Program-made: the position numbers and the translations under genes
Notes under the pieces: model-generated
The model's input: only the letters and a program-made list of their open reading frames with translations
What the model was told of the DNA's origin: nothing
Databases searched by the model: none
Shown here: positions 1 to 5,374 of the stretch, piece after piece
Position numbering within the stretch: the stretch's first letter is position 1
How the letters are laid out: each line of letters opens with the position of its first letter
Assembly: GCA_036401895.1 (NCBI GenBank)
Contig: DASWTW010000523.1
Location: 1-8,763 of the forward strand
DNA from: LB3-1 sp036401895
GTDB lineage: Bacteria; Chloroflexota; Chloroflexia; Chloroflexales; Kallotenuaceae
Reading direction: 5' to 3'
DNA: 8,763 nt

Positions 1-12
1 ACGAGCTGTTTT

Positions 13-19
13 AAGGAGG
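13..19 (+). promoter_or_regulatory. Ribosome binding site of the radC-like gene
   Basis: AAGGAGG lies 8 bases before the ATG at 28, an almost perfect anti-16S match at good spacing. It fixes the start codon. The promoter must lie upstream of the window, since only 27 bases precede the gene. Confidence 0.85.
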
Positions 20-27
20 GCGCAACC

Positions 28-603
28 ATGCCGAAAGCGACGACGACCACGCCCACCTTACGCGAAGCGCTCGCGCCGTATCTGAGCCTGCCCAAGCTGC
101 GCCGCCTGGCCGCGCAGCAGGGCACGCCCCTGCGCGAGGCACTGCTGACGGATCAGCCGCCCGCCGATGTGCTCGCCCTGATCACGGCGCTGGGTGCCCT
201 GCTCCGGCCCACGGGCCGGGAGCAGATCAGCGCCCCGGCGGATGTCGCCGCCTTGCTGCTGGTCGAGCTGGGCCACCTGCCCCAGGAGCAGCTGCGGGTG
301 GTCTGCTTGAACACCAAGAATCGCGTACAGGCGATCACGACGGTGTACCAGGGCACGATCAACAGCAGCGTTATCCGGGTTGCCGAGGTGTTCGCCGAAG
401 CGCTGCGCCGTCACAGCGCCGCGATCATCGTCGCGCACAATCACCCCTCCGGCGATCCTGAGCCCTCGCCCGAGGACATCGCCGTCACGCGGCAGCTCGT
501 AGAGGCGGGCGAGCTGCTTGATGTAGATGTGCTGGATCATCTGGTCATCGGGAAGGGCCGCTGGGTGAGTATGCGCGAACGACGGCTGGGCTTTACGTGT
601 TAG
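28..603 (+). CDS. radC: RadC-family JAB/MPN domain protein
   Basis: This 191-residue protein belongs to the RadC family. Residues 1-60 are a helical N-terminal part where RadC proteins usually have helix-hairpin-helix-like elements. Residues 65-190 form the JAB/MPN domain. The JAMM metal site is complete: E87 in LPQEQ, then H137, H139, S147 and D150 in the signature HNHPSGDPEPSPED. The family is named for DNA repair, but its biochemical role is unsettled, and a metal-dependent hydrolase is inferred from fold. At about 190 residues it is somewhat shorter than typical RadC (about 220), mainly at the N-terminus. The family's usual ending is matched by WVSMRERRLGF; the last two residues (Thr-Cys) and the stop probably come from the left end of an inserted IS element, because TTTAC at 592-596 looks like its target motif. 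The original C-terminus may therefore have been replaced. Family call is secure; the gene symbol is by family only. Confidence 0.9.
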   Translation: MPKATTTTPTLREALAPYLSLPKLRRLAAQQGTPLREALLTDQPPADVLALITALGALLRPTGREQISAPADVAALLLVELGHLPQEQLRVVCLNTKNRVQAITTVYQGTINSSVIRVAEVFAEALRRHSAAIIVAHNHPSGDPEPSPEDIAVTRQLVEAGELLDVDVLDHLVIGKGRWVSMRERRLGFTC

Positions 604-613
604 AGCCGGGATC

Positions 614-636
614 GGGGCAGGTCGAGCGCCTGCCCC
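614..636 (+). repeat. Perfect 8-bp hairpin between radC and tnpB (IS left-end hairpin candidate)
   Basis: GGGGCAGG (614-621) pairs exactly with CCTGCCCC (629-636) around a 7-base loop. It sits 17 bases past the proposed TTTAC insertion motif, where IS200/IS605 left ends carry the hairpin bound by the transposase. No U-run follows, so it is a poor intrinsic terminator for radC, though it could act as a weak one. Confidence 0.6.
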
Positions 637-640
637 AGCG

Positions 641-645
641 AGGAG
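641..645 (+). promoter_or_regulatory. Ribosome binding site of tnpB
   Basis: AGGAG lies 9 bases before the ATG at 655. It supports that start, which also gives the N-terminal sequence MYKAFKYKLYPT expected of TnpB proteins. Confidence 0.75.
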
Positions 646-654
646 CACAGGATT

Positions 655-1782
655 ATGTATAAAGCGTTCAAATACAAGCTGTATCCCACGCGCCAGCAGG
701 CAGCGGCCATGCTCACGATGCTGGACACGCACCGCCACCTGTACAACCGGGCACTCGCCGAGCGGAAAGAGGCGTGGGAGCAGGAGCGGCGCTCAGTGAC
801 ATTCTATGACCAATGCGCCCGCCTGAAACACGACCGCGCAACGAATCCCTACCTTGCAGCCACGAACGTCTCAAGCTGTCAGGCAACCTTGAAGCGGCTC
901 GATCGCGCCTTTCAAGCCTTCTTCCGACGCATCAAGGAAGGAGAAACACCAGGGTATCCCCGTTTCAAGAGCCGCAAGCGCTTCGATACCGTGGAATTTA
1001 AAGCCTATGGCGACGGCTGCAAGGTTGAGGGCAACCGAGCGTACTTCCAGCATGTTGGCCGTGTTCGGTTTAAGCTCCATCGCCCGATTGAGGGTACGAT
1101 CAAAACGATGTCATTTACTCGGCAGGCGGACGGCTGGCATGTTCTCTTTGCGTGCGACCTGGGCGACGTGCGACCCGCGCCACATCCTGGTCCAATGGTC
1201 GGTTTTGACCTCGGGTTGAAGGCGTTTTTGGTCACATCAGACGGCGAGAGCATCGCGCCGCCCAAGTTCTACCGTAAGGCGGAGAAAGCGCTCCGACGAG
1301 CGCAGCGGCGCGTGGCACGACGGAAGAAAGGATCGAAGCGTCGGGCCAAGGCTGTGCAATTGGTGGCACGGTTGCATCTCCACATTGCCAACCAGCGGCG
1401 CGACTTCCATCATAAGACGGCGCGGAAGCTCGTCACGCAGTACGGGACGATCGCGCATGAGGAGCTAAATATTCAGGGCATTGCACGCTCACGGCTAGCA
1501 AAATCGACGCATGATGTGGGTTGGGGCCAATTCTTGACGATCCTGCACCGCAAAGCGGAGGAGGCTGGTTGTGTAGTGATCCCAGTCCCAGCCAAGGATA
1601 CAACACAAGCCTGTAGCGCGTGTGGCAAGATGCCCACAATCTCCAAAACGCTCAGTGATCGGGTACATCAGTGCGAGTGGTGTGGCTACGAAGCCGATCG
1701 GGATCTGAACGCGGCGTTAAATATAAAACGGCTCGGATCGAGCCGTCAGGCGCTAAACTCGTCGATTGACGAGGTTGCCTGA
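655..1782 (+). CDS. tnpB: TnpB RNA-guided DNA endonuclease (OrfB, IS200/IS605 type)
   Basis: The 375-residue protein is complete. Residues 1-90 match the N-terminal OrfB helical domain (YKLYPT, LYNRAL), 100-180 a beta-rich recognition region with the YPRFKSR motif typical of the family, and 181-358 the RuvC nuclease split by a zinc ribbon. Catalytic residues are all present: D185 in GFDLG, E269 in HEELNI and D350 in DRDLNAALNI. The zinc ligands are C320/C323 and C340/C343. TnpB proteins cut double-stranded DNA next to a transposon-adjacent motif, guided by an omega-RNA made from the 3' end of their own transcript. Here the gene's last 60 bases overlap that structured RNA. The basic segment RRAQRRVARRKKGSKRR (214-230) fits nucleic-acid binding. 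No TnpA partner lies in the window. The gene appears active in sequence, unlike the two eroded tnpB tails that follow it. Confidence 0.95.
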   Translation: MYKAFKYKLYPTRQQAAAMLTMLDTHRHLYNRALAERKEAWEQERRSVTFYDQCARLKHDRATNPYLAATNVSSCQATLKRLDRAFQAFFRRIKEGETPGYPRFKSRKRFDTVEFKAYGDGCKVEGNRAYFQHVGRVRFKLHRPIEGTIKTMSFTRQADGWHVLFACDLGDVRPAPHPGPMVGFDLGLKAFLVTSDGESIAPPKFYRKAEKALRRAQRRVARRKKGSKRRAKAVQLVARLHLHIANQRRDFHHKTARKLVTQYGTIAHEELNIQGIARSRLAKSTHDVGWGQFLTILHRKAEEAGCVVIPVPAKDTTQACSACGKMPTISKTLSDRVHQCEWCGYEADRDLNAALNIKRLGSSRQALNSSIDEVA

Positions 1783-1814
1783 GAAGCTGCCTGCTTCGGC
1801 AAGCAGTAGATCAC
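1722..1814 (+). ncRNA. Omega-RNA (reRNA) scaffold, copy 1, overlapping the tnpB 3' end
   Basis: Three nested or successive hairpins are visible. Stem A: 1729-1735 with 1739-1745 (7 bp, GAT loop). Stem B: TCAGGC 1746-1751 with GCCTGA 1777-1782, enclosing CTCGTC 1758-1763 with GACGAG 1768-1773. Stem C: CTGCTT 1791-1796 with AAGCAG 1801-1806. A TCAC motif ends the segment. Position and structure match TnpB guide RNAs, which run from the tnpB 3' end through the right end; the guide is the flanking DNA, here starting near 1815. The 5' end of the RNA is unknown and probably lies further inside tnpB. Confidence 0.7.
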
Positions 1815-1834
1815 CAAGAAAAAAGGCGGCAGAT
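1815..1834 (+). other. Putative TnpB guide, copy 1, and possible displaced radC 3' end (to 1869)
   Basis: If the right end is the TCAC at 1811-1814, the guide is CAAGAAAAAAGGCGGCAGAT. Joining TTTAC (592-596) to base 1815 restores an open radC frame that ends at TAA 1867-1869 and would code for TKKKGGRCQRCGGYNRKG after LGF. This is what an insertion without target duplication predicts. It is not proven: a CxxCxxY-type tail is unusual for RadC, and bases 1834-1848 also match 13 of 15 bases of tnpB 1672-1686 (second zinc knuckle). Confidence 0.35.
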
Positions 1835-1882
1835 GCCAGCGGTGTGGCGGTTACAATCGTAAAGGATAAGGGACTGTGAAGC

Positions 1883-1975
1883 TATAAAACGGCTTGGATC
1901 GAGCCGTCAGGCGCTAACCCTGGCAATGGTCAGGGTTGTCTGAGAAGCTCTCTGCCTCGGCAGATGGTAGATCAC
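1883..1975 (+). ncRNA. Omega-RNA scaffold, copy 2
   Basis: Same architecture as copy 1. Stem A: 1890-1896 with 1900-1906, where one C-to-T change turns a G-C pair into a G-U pair. Outer stem B: TCAGGC 1907-1912 with GTCTGA 1938-1943 (one G-U). Inner stem B: AACCCTG 1916-1922 with CAGGGTT 1931-1937, different in sequence from copy 1 but fully paired. Stem C: TCTGC 1951-1955 with GCAGA 1960-1964. TCAC is at 1972-1975. The putative guide starts at 1976 with CATGAAAAAAGGCGGC. No complete tnpB of its own precedes it, so it could only work with the TnpB at 655-1782 or one elsewhere. Whether it is transcribed is unknown. Confidence 0.6.
1884..1943 (+). pseudogene. Eroded tnpB C-terminal tail, copy 2
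   Basis: In one frame this stretch codes for IKRLGSSRQALTLAMVRVV followed by TGA. The intact TnpB ends in IKRLGSSRQALNSSIDEVA at the same place relative to the RNA hairpins. Everything upstream (nuclease domain, zinc ribbon, start) is missing. The divergence after QAL is due to a changed stem B, so the coding change follows the RNA change. It is a relic of a related element or a minimal element carrying only the right end. Confidence 0.7.
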
Positions 1976-2052
1976 CATGAAAAAAGGCGGCAGATGCCAG
2001 AGAAATAGTGCTTATGCTCATCAAGAACGTGCGCGAGAAACCCAACACGAAA

Positions 2053-2208
2053 CAAAGCGGTAGAGGCTGGTTTTGTAGGGGTTACACTCATCAAGGACGA
2101 AGGGCCGCACGACTATGCAGTCGTCATAGTATGAATGTCGTGTTCGATAGAAACCGGCTCGGATCGAGCCATCAGGCGCTAACCCTGGCAATGGTCAGGG
2201 TTGTCTGA
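2053..2208 (+). pseudogene. Eroded tnpB fragments preceding right-end copy 3
   Basis: Bases 2053-2080 align with tnpB 1551-1578 at about 24 of 28 positions; one frame reads KAVEAGFVGV against KAEEAGCVVI. Further on, in another frame, 2131-2208 codes MNVVFDRNRLGSSHQAL, matching LNAALNIKRLGSSRQAL, and then TLAMVRVV and a stop as in copy 2. The interval between these two blocks is about 76 bases shorter than in the intact gene and lacks the zinc ribbon, and the frames differ. This shows copy 3 descends from a full tnpB-bearing element that has decayed. Confidence 0.65.
2109..2130 (+). repeat. Overlapping inverted repeats inside the copy 3 tnpB relic
   Basis: ACGACT 2109-2114 pairs with AGTCGT 2119-2124 around ATGC. 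Alternatively ACTATG 2112-2117 pairs with CATAGT 2125-2130. The two hairpins are mutually exclusive. The position falls where the zinc ribbon should be, so the stretch may be a junction or the hairpin of a left end; I cannot tell which. Confidence 0.4.
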
Positions 2209-2242
2209 GAAGCTGTCTGCCTTGGTAGACATTGCAGATCAC
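2148..2242 (+). ncRNA. Omega-RNA scaffold, copy 3
   Basis: Stem A: 2156-2161 with 2165-2170 (6 bp; the outermost pair of copies 1 and 2 is lost). Outer stem B: TCAGGC with GTCTGA as in copy 2. Inner stem B: AACCCTG 2181-2187 with CAGGGTT 2196-2202. Stem C: GTCTGC 2215-2220 with GTAGAC 2225-2230, sequence different from both other copies but still paired. TCAC is at 2239-2242, two bases further from stem C's start than in copies 1 and 2. The putative guide begins at 2243 with CAACAAAAAAGGCGGC. As with copy 2, function would depend on a TnpB supplied in trans. Confidence 0.55.
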
Positions 2243-2262
2243 CAACAAAAAAGGCGGCGCAG

Positions 2263-2490
2263 ATTCATGGCTTTCCCCTGAGAGCAAAGCGACGGCGACG
2301 ACGAAGAAAGCGAATTGTGTGTTTGGTTTGGGTTGGGAGGTGAAGTTGGTTTTGGGAGGTGGATGCACTATATCAGAACGTCGTACGATCGATGGTAGTA
2401 CCTTAGATGGATTGTTAATAGCCCTTCAAACCGAAGCAGTCCTAAGTAATCGATTTTATGGCTTTGCAATCAGTAGTTAGCCAAAAATCA
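2263..2490. other. Lower-GC, GT-rich spacer with no recognised gene
   Basis: The stretch between the last right-end copy and the stop codon of the STAND gene holds a GT-rich run at about 2311-2365 with several GG and GGG tracts on the plus strand. An open frame (2232-2480) crosses it but begins inside right-end copy 3, has no clear ribosome binding site and shows no motif. I see no convincing terminator for the converging genes. It is probably decayed flanking DNA. Confidence 0.5.
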
Positions 2491-5238
2491 CTACCCACCG
2501 CACTCCTTAAGTGTCTCCTGTGCCTTTTCTAGGTTCCTTGGCATGGGCAGTCGTGTGAACATTTCGACTGAGCGCCGGGCGTACGGCAATCCCTCGTTCA
2601 GCCTGCCTTGTCGGGCTAGTGCTTTGGCAAGTCGCCAGCAATTCTCACCAATCAAATCCAGCCGCCCCAGTTTTTCTGCCAAATCCAATGACTCGCGCGC
2701 CAGTGCTTCAGCAGCTTTCCACTGCTCCCGAGCGAGCGCCAGTTCAGCTAGATTGCCAGGTGTACCAGCAACAACTTCGAGATAACTGAGCTTCTTTGCA
2801 ATCCGTAAGACCTCACGATAGTAACCTTCGGCAGCAACGTAGTCCCCTCGCTCACGCTCCAACTCAGCCAGATCGTTCAAAGCGATAACAACATCCCCAC
2901 TCTCGATAGCGATAGCCTGTGACAGGGTAAGCGACTCTTGAAAGGCCTCACGTGCCGCTGGATAGTTTTTCTCCAATAGGTAACCCAGGCCACTTAAGCG
3001 GATGGCATAGCCTCTCTCTCTCGCCCCAGCCTCTGAGGCTTTTTTCCAATGCGCAGCACACCGTGCGGCTTGGTCCAGCACCTCGGCAGCTTGTTGGCGC
3101 AAGCAATATATCCAGCCTATATGATAGATCCGCCAGCCCGCATTGAGAAAATCTCCTACGGTTAGCGCTTTCGCTTCGGCTTGCTGGCTAAGGGATAGTC
3201 TCTCATCCCACATACCTGAAAAATCCAAGAACCTATCTAGTGCACTACATACACGCTGCAAGCGGTCGTTTTCGCCCTGCACGAACAGCGGAAGCGCGGC
3301 GGCGATATTTGGCCACTCTGCTTCCAGAGTTGGGAAACGCTCGTAGTTCTGGTAGCCATTTTCCAGCACGAGTGCATAGGCTCGGTTAGTCAGCCGTTCG
3401 CCAGTTCGAGCAATGATTTCTGGGCGTTTACGGCGCAAAAATGTTGCAGCCAACGGCGGCAGCAGAAAGATTTCTGCCTCCTGATCGCTCACCAGCAGCG
3501 CGCGGTCGGTCAAGTCTTCCAGCGCGGTGCGAGCAGTTGGCTCAGCAATCCCCGATACATCAGCGATCCAGCGCACTTTGGCAGGCTGGGTAAAATGTGA
3601 GAGAGCAGCCAGCACTGCGGTTTCTCTGTCGGTGAACGTGTCCAGCAGATCGCCAAAGATGTATTCCAGTGGGTCATTGTTTGTCGGTGCCGATTGGAGG
3701 AATGCACACACGTCGGGAATGGTGCGGCATTGGCTGCCCGCGCGCCCTAGCTGCCCCACTGCCCATCTGATCAGCAGTGGGTTGCCATTGGTGATCTCGT
3801 AGAGATCGTTGCGCTCCTGCTCCGTCGCCCGTTGTAGATGCCGATTGTTCTTCGCCAGCTCAGCCATCAGATCGAGCGCATCTTTGCGCGCTAGCCGATC
3901 GATGCGAATCACTCGGGCGTCGATGTCGGAGCGGCGGCGGCTGGTGACGATAGCCTTGCACGTCATTGGCAGGCGCGCCAGGAATTGATACAGGCGCACA
4001 CGCTCGGGCTCGGGGAATGTCTCAACGTTGTCGACGACGATCAGGGCGCGTACACCGGTAAGCGCCCGCCGCACAGCACTGGCACGATCGTTAGGCGGCA
4101 GCTGCTCAATGGTGTTTTCGCCAATCTCACGGGCCAGCTCGGTCAGCAACGACATGTAGTTCGGCAGCATGAAGTCCTCCAGCTTCTGCTCGCCGGCTGG
4201 AGTTAGCTCGCGCACTTTGGCAGACAGAAAGATCTTACGATCGAAGTTGGCGGCGGGCGCAAGGTGGCCGGCGCGGACGGCCAGCGCAGTCTTGCCGATA
4301 CCGCCGGGACCGTCGATCAGCGCGCCCCAGGTTCGGGCTTCGGGCGAGATAGCTTCGGCAATACTTGCCAGCTCTTGTTCGCGGCCGAAGAAGTACGGCT
4401 GGGATGGAAGCGAGGAGTGGACAGGTTTAGGCGGCTCGCTCGGCATCTGTGGAACGGCTACATGCTCCAGTCGTACCTGCGGCTCACGGTCGCGCTTGAG
4501 CGGCGCTTGTTGCAGCGCGTGCAGCACAAAGCGGGCGGCATTGTGGGCCGCTAGCTTTTGGCGAGCGTCTTTGTTTCGCCTTTTGTGTCCATCACCCCAA
4601 TCACAGATCGCTTTGACCAGAATCCAATCGACTTTGCTGTTCTGACAGGCTACATAGAGGCCGGCCCCTTCCATCTCACCGCCGATGGCTTCTTGCTCAA
4701 AGCCGAGCAGCTGTTGGCGAAAATCGACATGATCGACCAGCTTATCGCCTGACAGGATCAGTCCGAAACGAACCTGCGCCTCGTTCCAAAACAGCTTGGC
4801 CATCTTGAGGCGGTCGATCAGCCATGGCGAGGCCGGCGTCCGGTCTCCGCGATCGATAATCTGGAAGGTGCCGTCTTTGTTTGTGCCGACCCGCTGAAGG
4901 TCATACAGCATCAGCCGCTCGGAGACCAGCACGTCGCCGATCGCCTGCTTTTGCTCATTGATGCCAAACGCGATGCCGACCATGATCACCGCAGCGGGTG
5001 ACAGCGCTTCGATGCCTTTGCGCACACCTTCCTGCGAACCGCCGATCCCGCCTGTGCCCATGCCCGAGAGCGCCATGAAGACGCGTGCGCCTTTGATCTC
5101 GCCTAGGTCAAGATAGATTCGATCGCCGATCGGCTCAGGTCTGGGAGCTTGCCCGGTGGCTTCCTGAAAAACATCCATCACCGCCCGGCTTTCAACATCG
5201 GTGACGGTGATGATGAGAATGTCTGCTTTAGCGCTCAT
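2491..5238 (-). CDS. STAND/NLR-like protein: nucleoside phosphorylase-like domain, NB-ARC NTPase, TPRs
   Basis: The 915-residue protein has three parts. Residues 5-245 are a PNP_UDP/MTA-SAH nucleosidase-type fold: glycine-rich SGMGTGGIGG (58-67), E188/E190 in GGEMEGAG, and D213 in the VKAICDWGD strand, which aligns with the catalytic Asp of nucleosidases. Residues 280-500 are an NB-ARC/STAND NTPase introduced by FFGREQEL: Walker A GPGGIGKT (310-317), Walker B ALIVVDN (398-404, D403), TSRRR sensor (432-436) and GNPL (485-488). A winged-helix-like region follows (about 525-610). At least four TPR units with a 40-residue period occupy about 744-896. Bacterial and fungal proteins of this layout are immune sensors, and related PNP domains in Detocs, CBASS and Avs cleave ATP nucleotides on phage infection. 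By analogy, TPRs would sense, the NTPase oligomerise and the PNP domain execute. A soluble cytoplasmic protein is expected. The Shine-Dalgarno is weak (AAAGG 12 bases upstream). Base composition looks lower in GC than radC or recJ, suggesting transfer. Confidence 0.88.
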   Translation of the reverse strand: MSAKADILIITVTDVESRAVMDVFQEATGQAPRPEPIGDRIYLDLGEIKGARVFMALSGMGTGGIGGSQEGVRKGIEALSPAAVIMVGIAFGINEQKQAIGDVLVSERLMLYDLQRVGTNKDGTFQIIDRGDRTPASPWLIDRLKMAKLFWNEAQVRFGLILSGDKLVDHVDFRQQLLGFEQEAIGGEMEGAGLYVACQNSKVDWILVKAICDWGDGHKRRNKDARQKLAAHNAARFVLHALQQAPLKRDREPQVRLEHVAVPQMPSEPPKPVHSSLPSQPYFFGREQELASIAEAISPEARTWGALIDGPGGIGKTALAVRAGHLAPAANFDRKIFLSAKVRELTPAGEQKLEDFMLPNYMSLLTELAREIGENTIEQLPPNDRASAVRRALTGVRALIVVDNVETFPEPERVRLYQFLARLPMTCKAIVTSRRRSDIDARVIRIDRLARKDALDLMAELAKNNRHLQRATEQERNDLYEITNGNPLLIRWAVGQLGRAGSQCRTIPDVCAFLQSAPTNNDPLEYIFGDLLDTFTDRETAVLAALSHFTQPAKVRWIADVSGIAEPTARTALEDLTDRALLVSDQEAEIFLLPPLAATFLRRKRPEIIARTGERLTNRAYALVLENGYQNYERFPTLEAEWPNIAAALPLFVQGENDRLQRVCSALDRFLDFSGMWDERLSLSQQAEAKALTVGDFLNAGWRIYHIGWIYCLRQQAAEVLDQAARCAAHWKKASEAGARERGYAIRLSGLGYLLEKNYPAAREAFQESLTLSQAIAIESGDVVIALNDLAELERERGDYVAAEGYYREVLRIAKKLSYLEVVAGTPGNLAELALAREQWKAAEALARESLDLAEKLGRLDLIGENCWRLAKALARQGRLNEGLPYARRSVEMFTRLPMPRNLEKAQETLKECGG

Positions 5239-5333
5239 GCGATTGCGCAGCCTTTACTGTATGCATAGCCGCGAAAATCGTAGCATCGGCGTCAAGTAGA
5301 AAAGGGGGCCAAAAGTGCGGCGTCGGGCAAGCC

Positions 5334-5361
5334 AAAAACGCCCTGCACGAACGCAGGGCGT
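5334..5361 (-). terminator. Intrinsic terminator of the alpha/beta hydrolase gene
   Basis: A perfect 9-bp stem (ACGCCCTGC 5338-5346 with GCAGGGCGT 5353-5361) with a 6-base loop is followed on the minus strand by a T-run (complement of AAAA at 5334-5337). It sits 14 bases past the hydrolase stop codon and separates that gene from the STAND gene, which therefore needs its own promoter in 5239-5333. Confidence 0.85.
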
Positions 5362-5374
5362 CGGAGTGCTGATG

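Larger units (their letters stand above)
597..1814 (+). mobile_element. TnpB-only IS200/IS605-type element inserted at the 3' end of radC (predicted ends)
   Basis: Seen: an intact tnpB, a perfect left hairpin (614-636) about 18 bases inside TTTAC at 592-596, and a right hairpin (1791-1806) followed 4 bases later by TCAC at 1811-1814. IS200/IS605 elements insert 3' of a short T-rich motif (TTAC in several members), leave no target duplication, have subterminal hairpins instead of inverted ends, and often cut at a TCAA/TCAC-like right motif. The arrangement fits this, and the GAAGC before plus G(T/C)AGATCAC after the right hairpin are kept in all three copies downstream. No tnpA Y1 transposase is present, so movement would need one in trans. 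The exact ends are inferred; an alternative right end lies after the shared A6-GGCGGC block near 1830-1839. Confidence 0.55.
1722..2262 (+). repeat. Three tandem copies of the TnpB right-end/omega-RNA segment
   Basis: Copies start at 1722, 1883 and 2148. Copies 1 and 2 can be aligned without gaps for 118 bases (1722-1839 against 1883-2000), with 99 identities by hand count. Copy 3 is more diverged at its edges but keeps the core. Shared blocks are the GAT-loop hairpin, TCAGGCGCTAA, TGAGAAGCT, AGATCACCA and A6-GGCGGC. Differences are concentrated in hairpin stems. The sequences between copies are not homologous over their whole length, so this is not a simple perfect tandem duplication. Confidence 0.85.

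Noticed and set aside
58..738. 226-residue minus-strand frame across radC and the start of tnpB
   Set aside because: It is antisense to radC, crosses the proposed IS boundary and shows no family motif or ribosome binding site.
1851..2085. TTAC at 1851-1854 and 2082-2085 as left ends of mini-elements for copies 2 and 3
   Set aside because: The sequences after the two sites are unlike each other and unlike the left end at 597. TTAC is short, and the second lies next to a tnpB-derived block, so chance is likely.
2008..2208. 66-residue frame as an independent small gene
   Set aside because: Its C-terminal part is the tnpB tail of right-end copy 3 and its first half is out of frame with tnpB, so it is a relic.
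1722..2262. CRISPR array
   Set aside because: Three long diverged repeats with irregular spacing (161 and 265 bases), no short spacers and no cas genes. TnpB right ends explain it better.
2311..2365. GT-rich run as a G-quadruplex
   Set aside because: The G tracts are uneven, several having only two Gs with long loops, so a stable quadruplex cannot be claimed by eye.
2232..2480. 82-residue frame after the third right-end copy
   Set aside because: Its start lies in the omega-RNA copy, no ribosome binding site is visible, and the product has no recognisable feature. Kept only as spacer.
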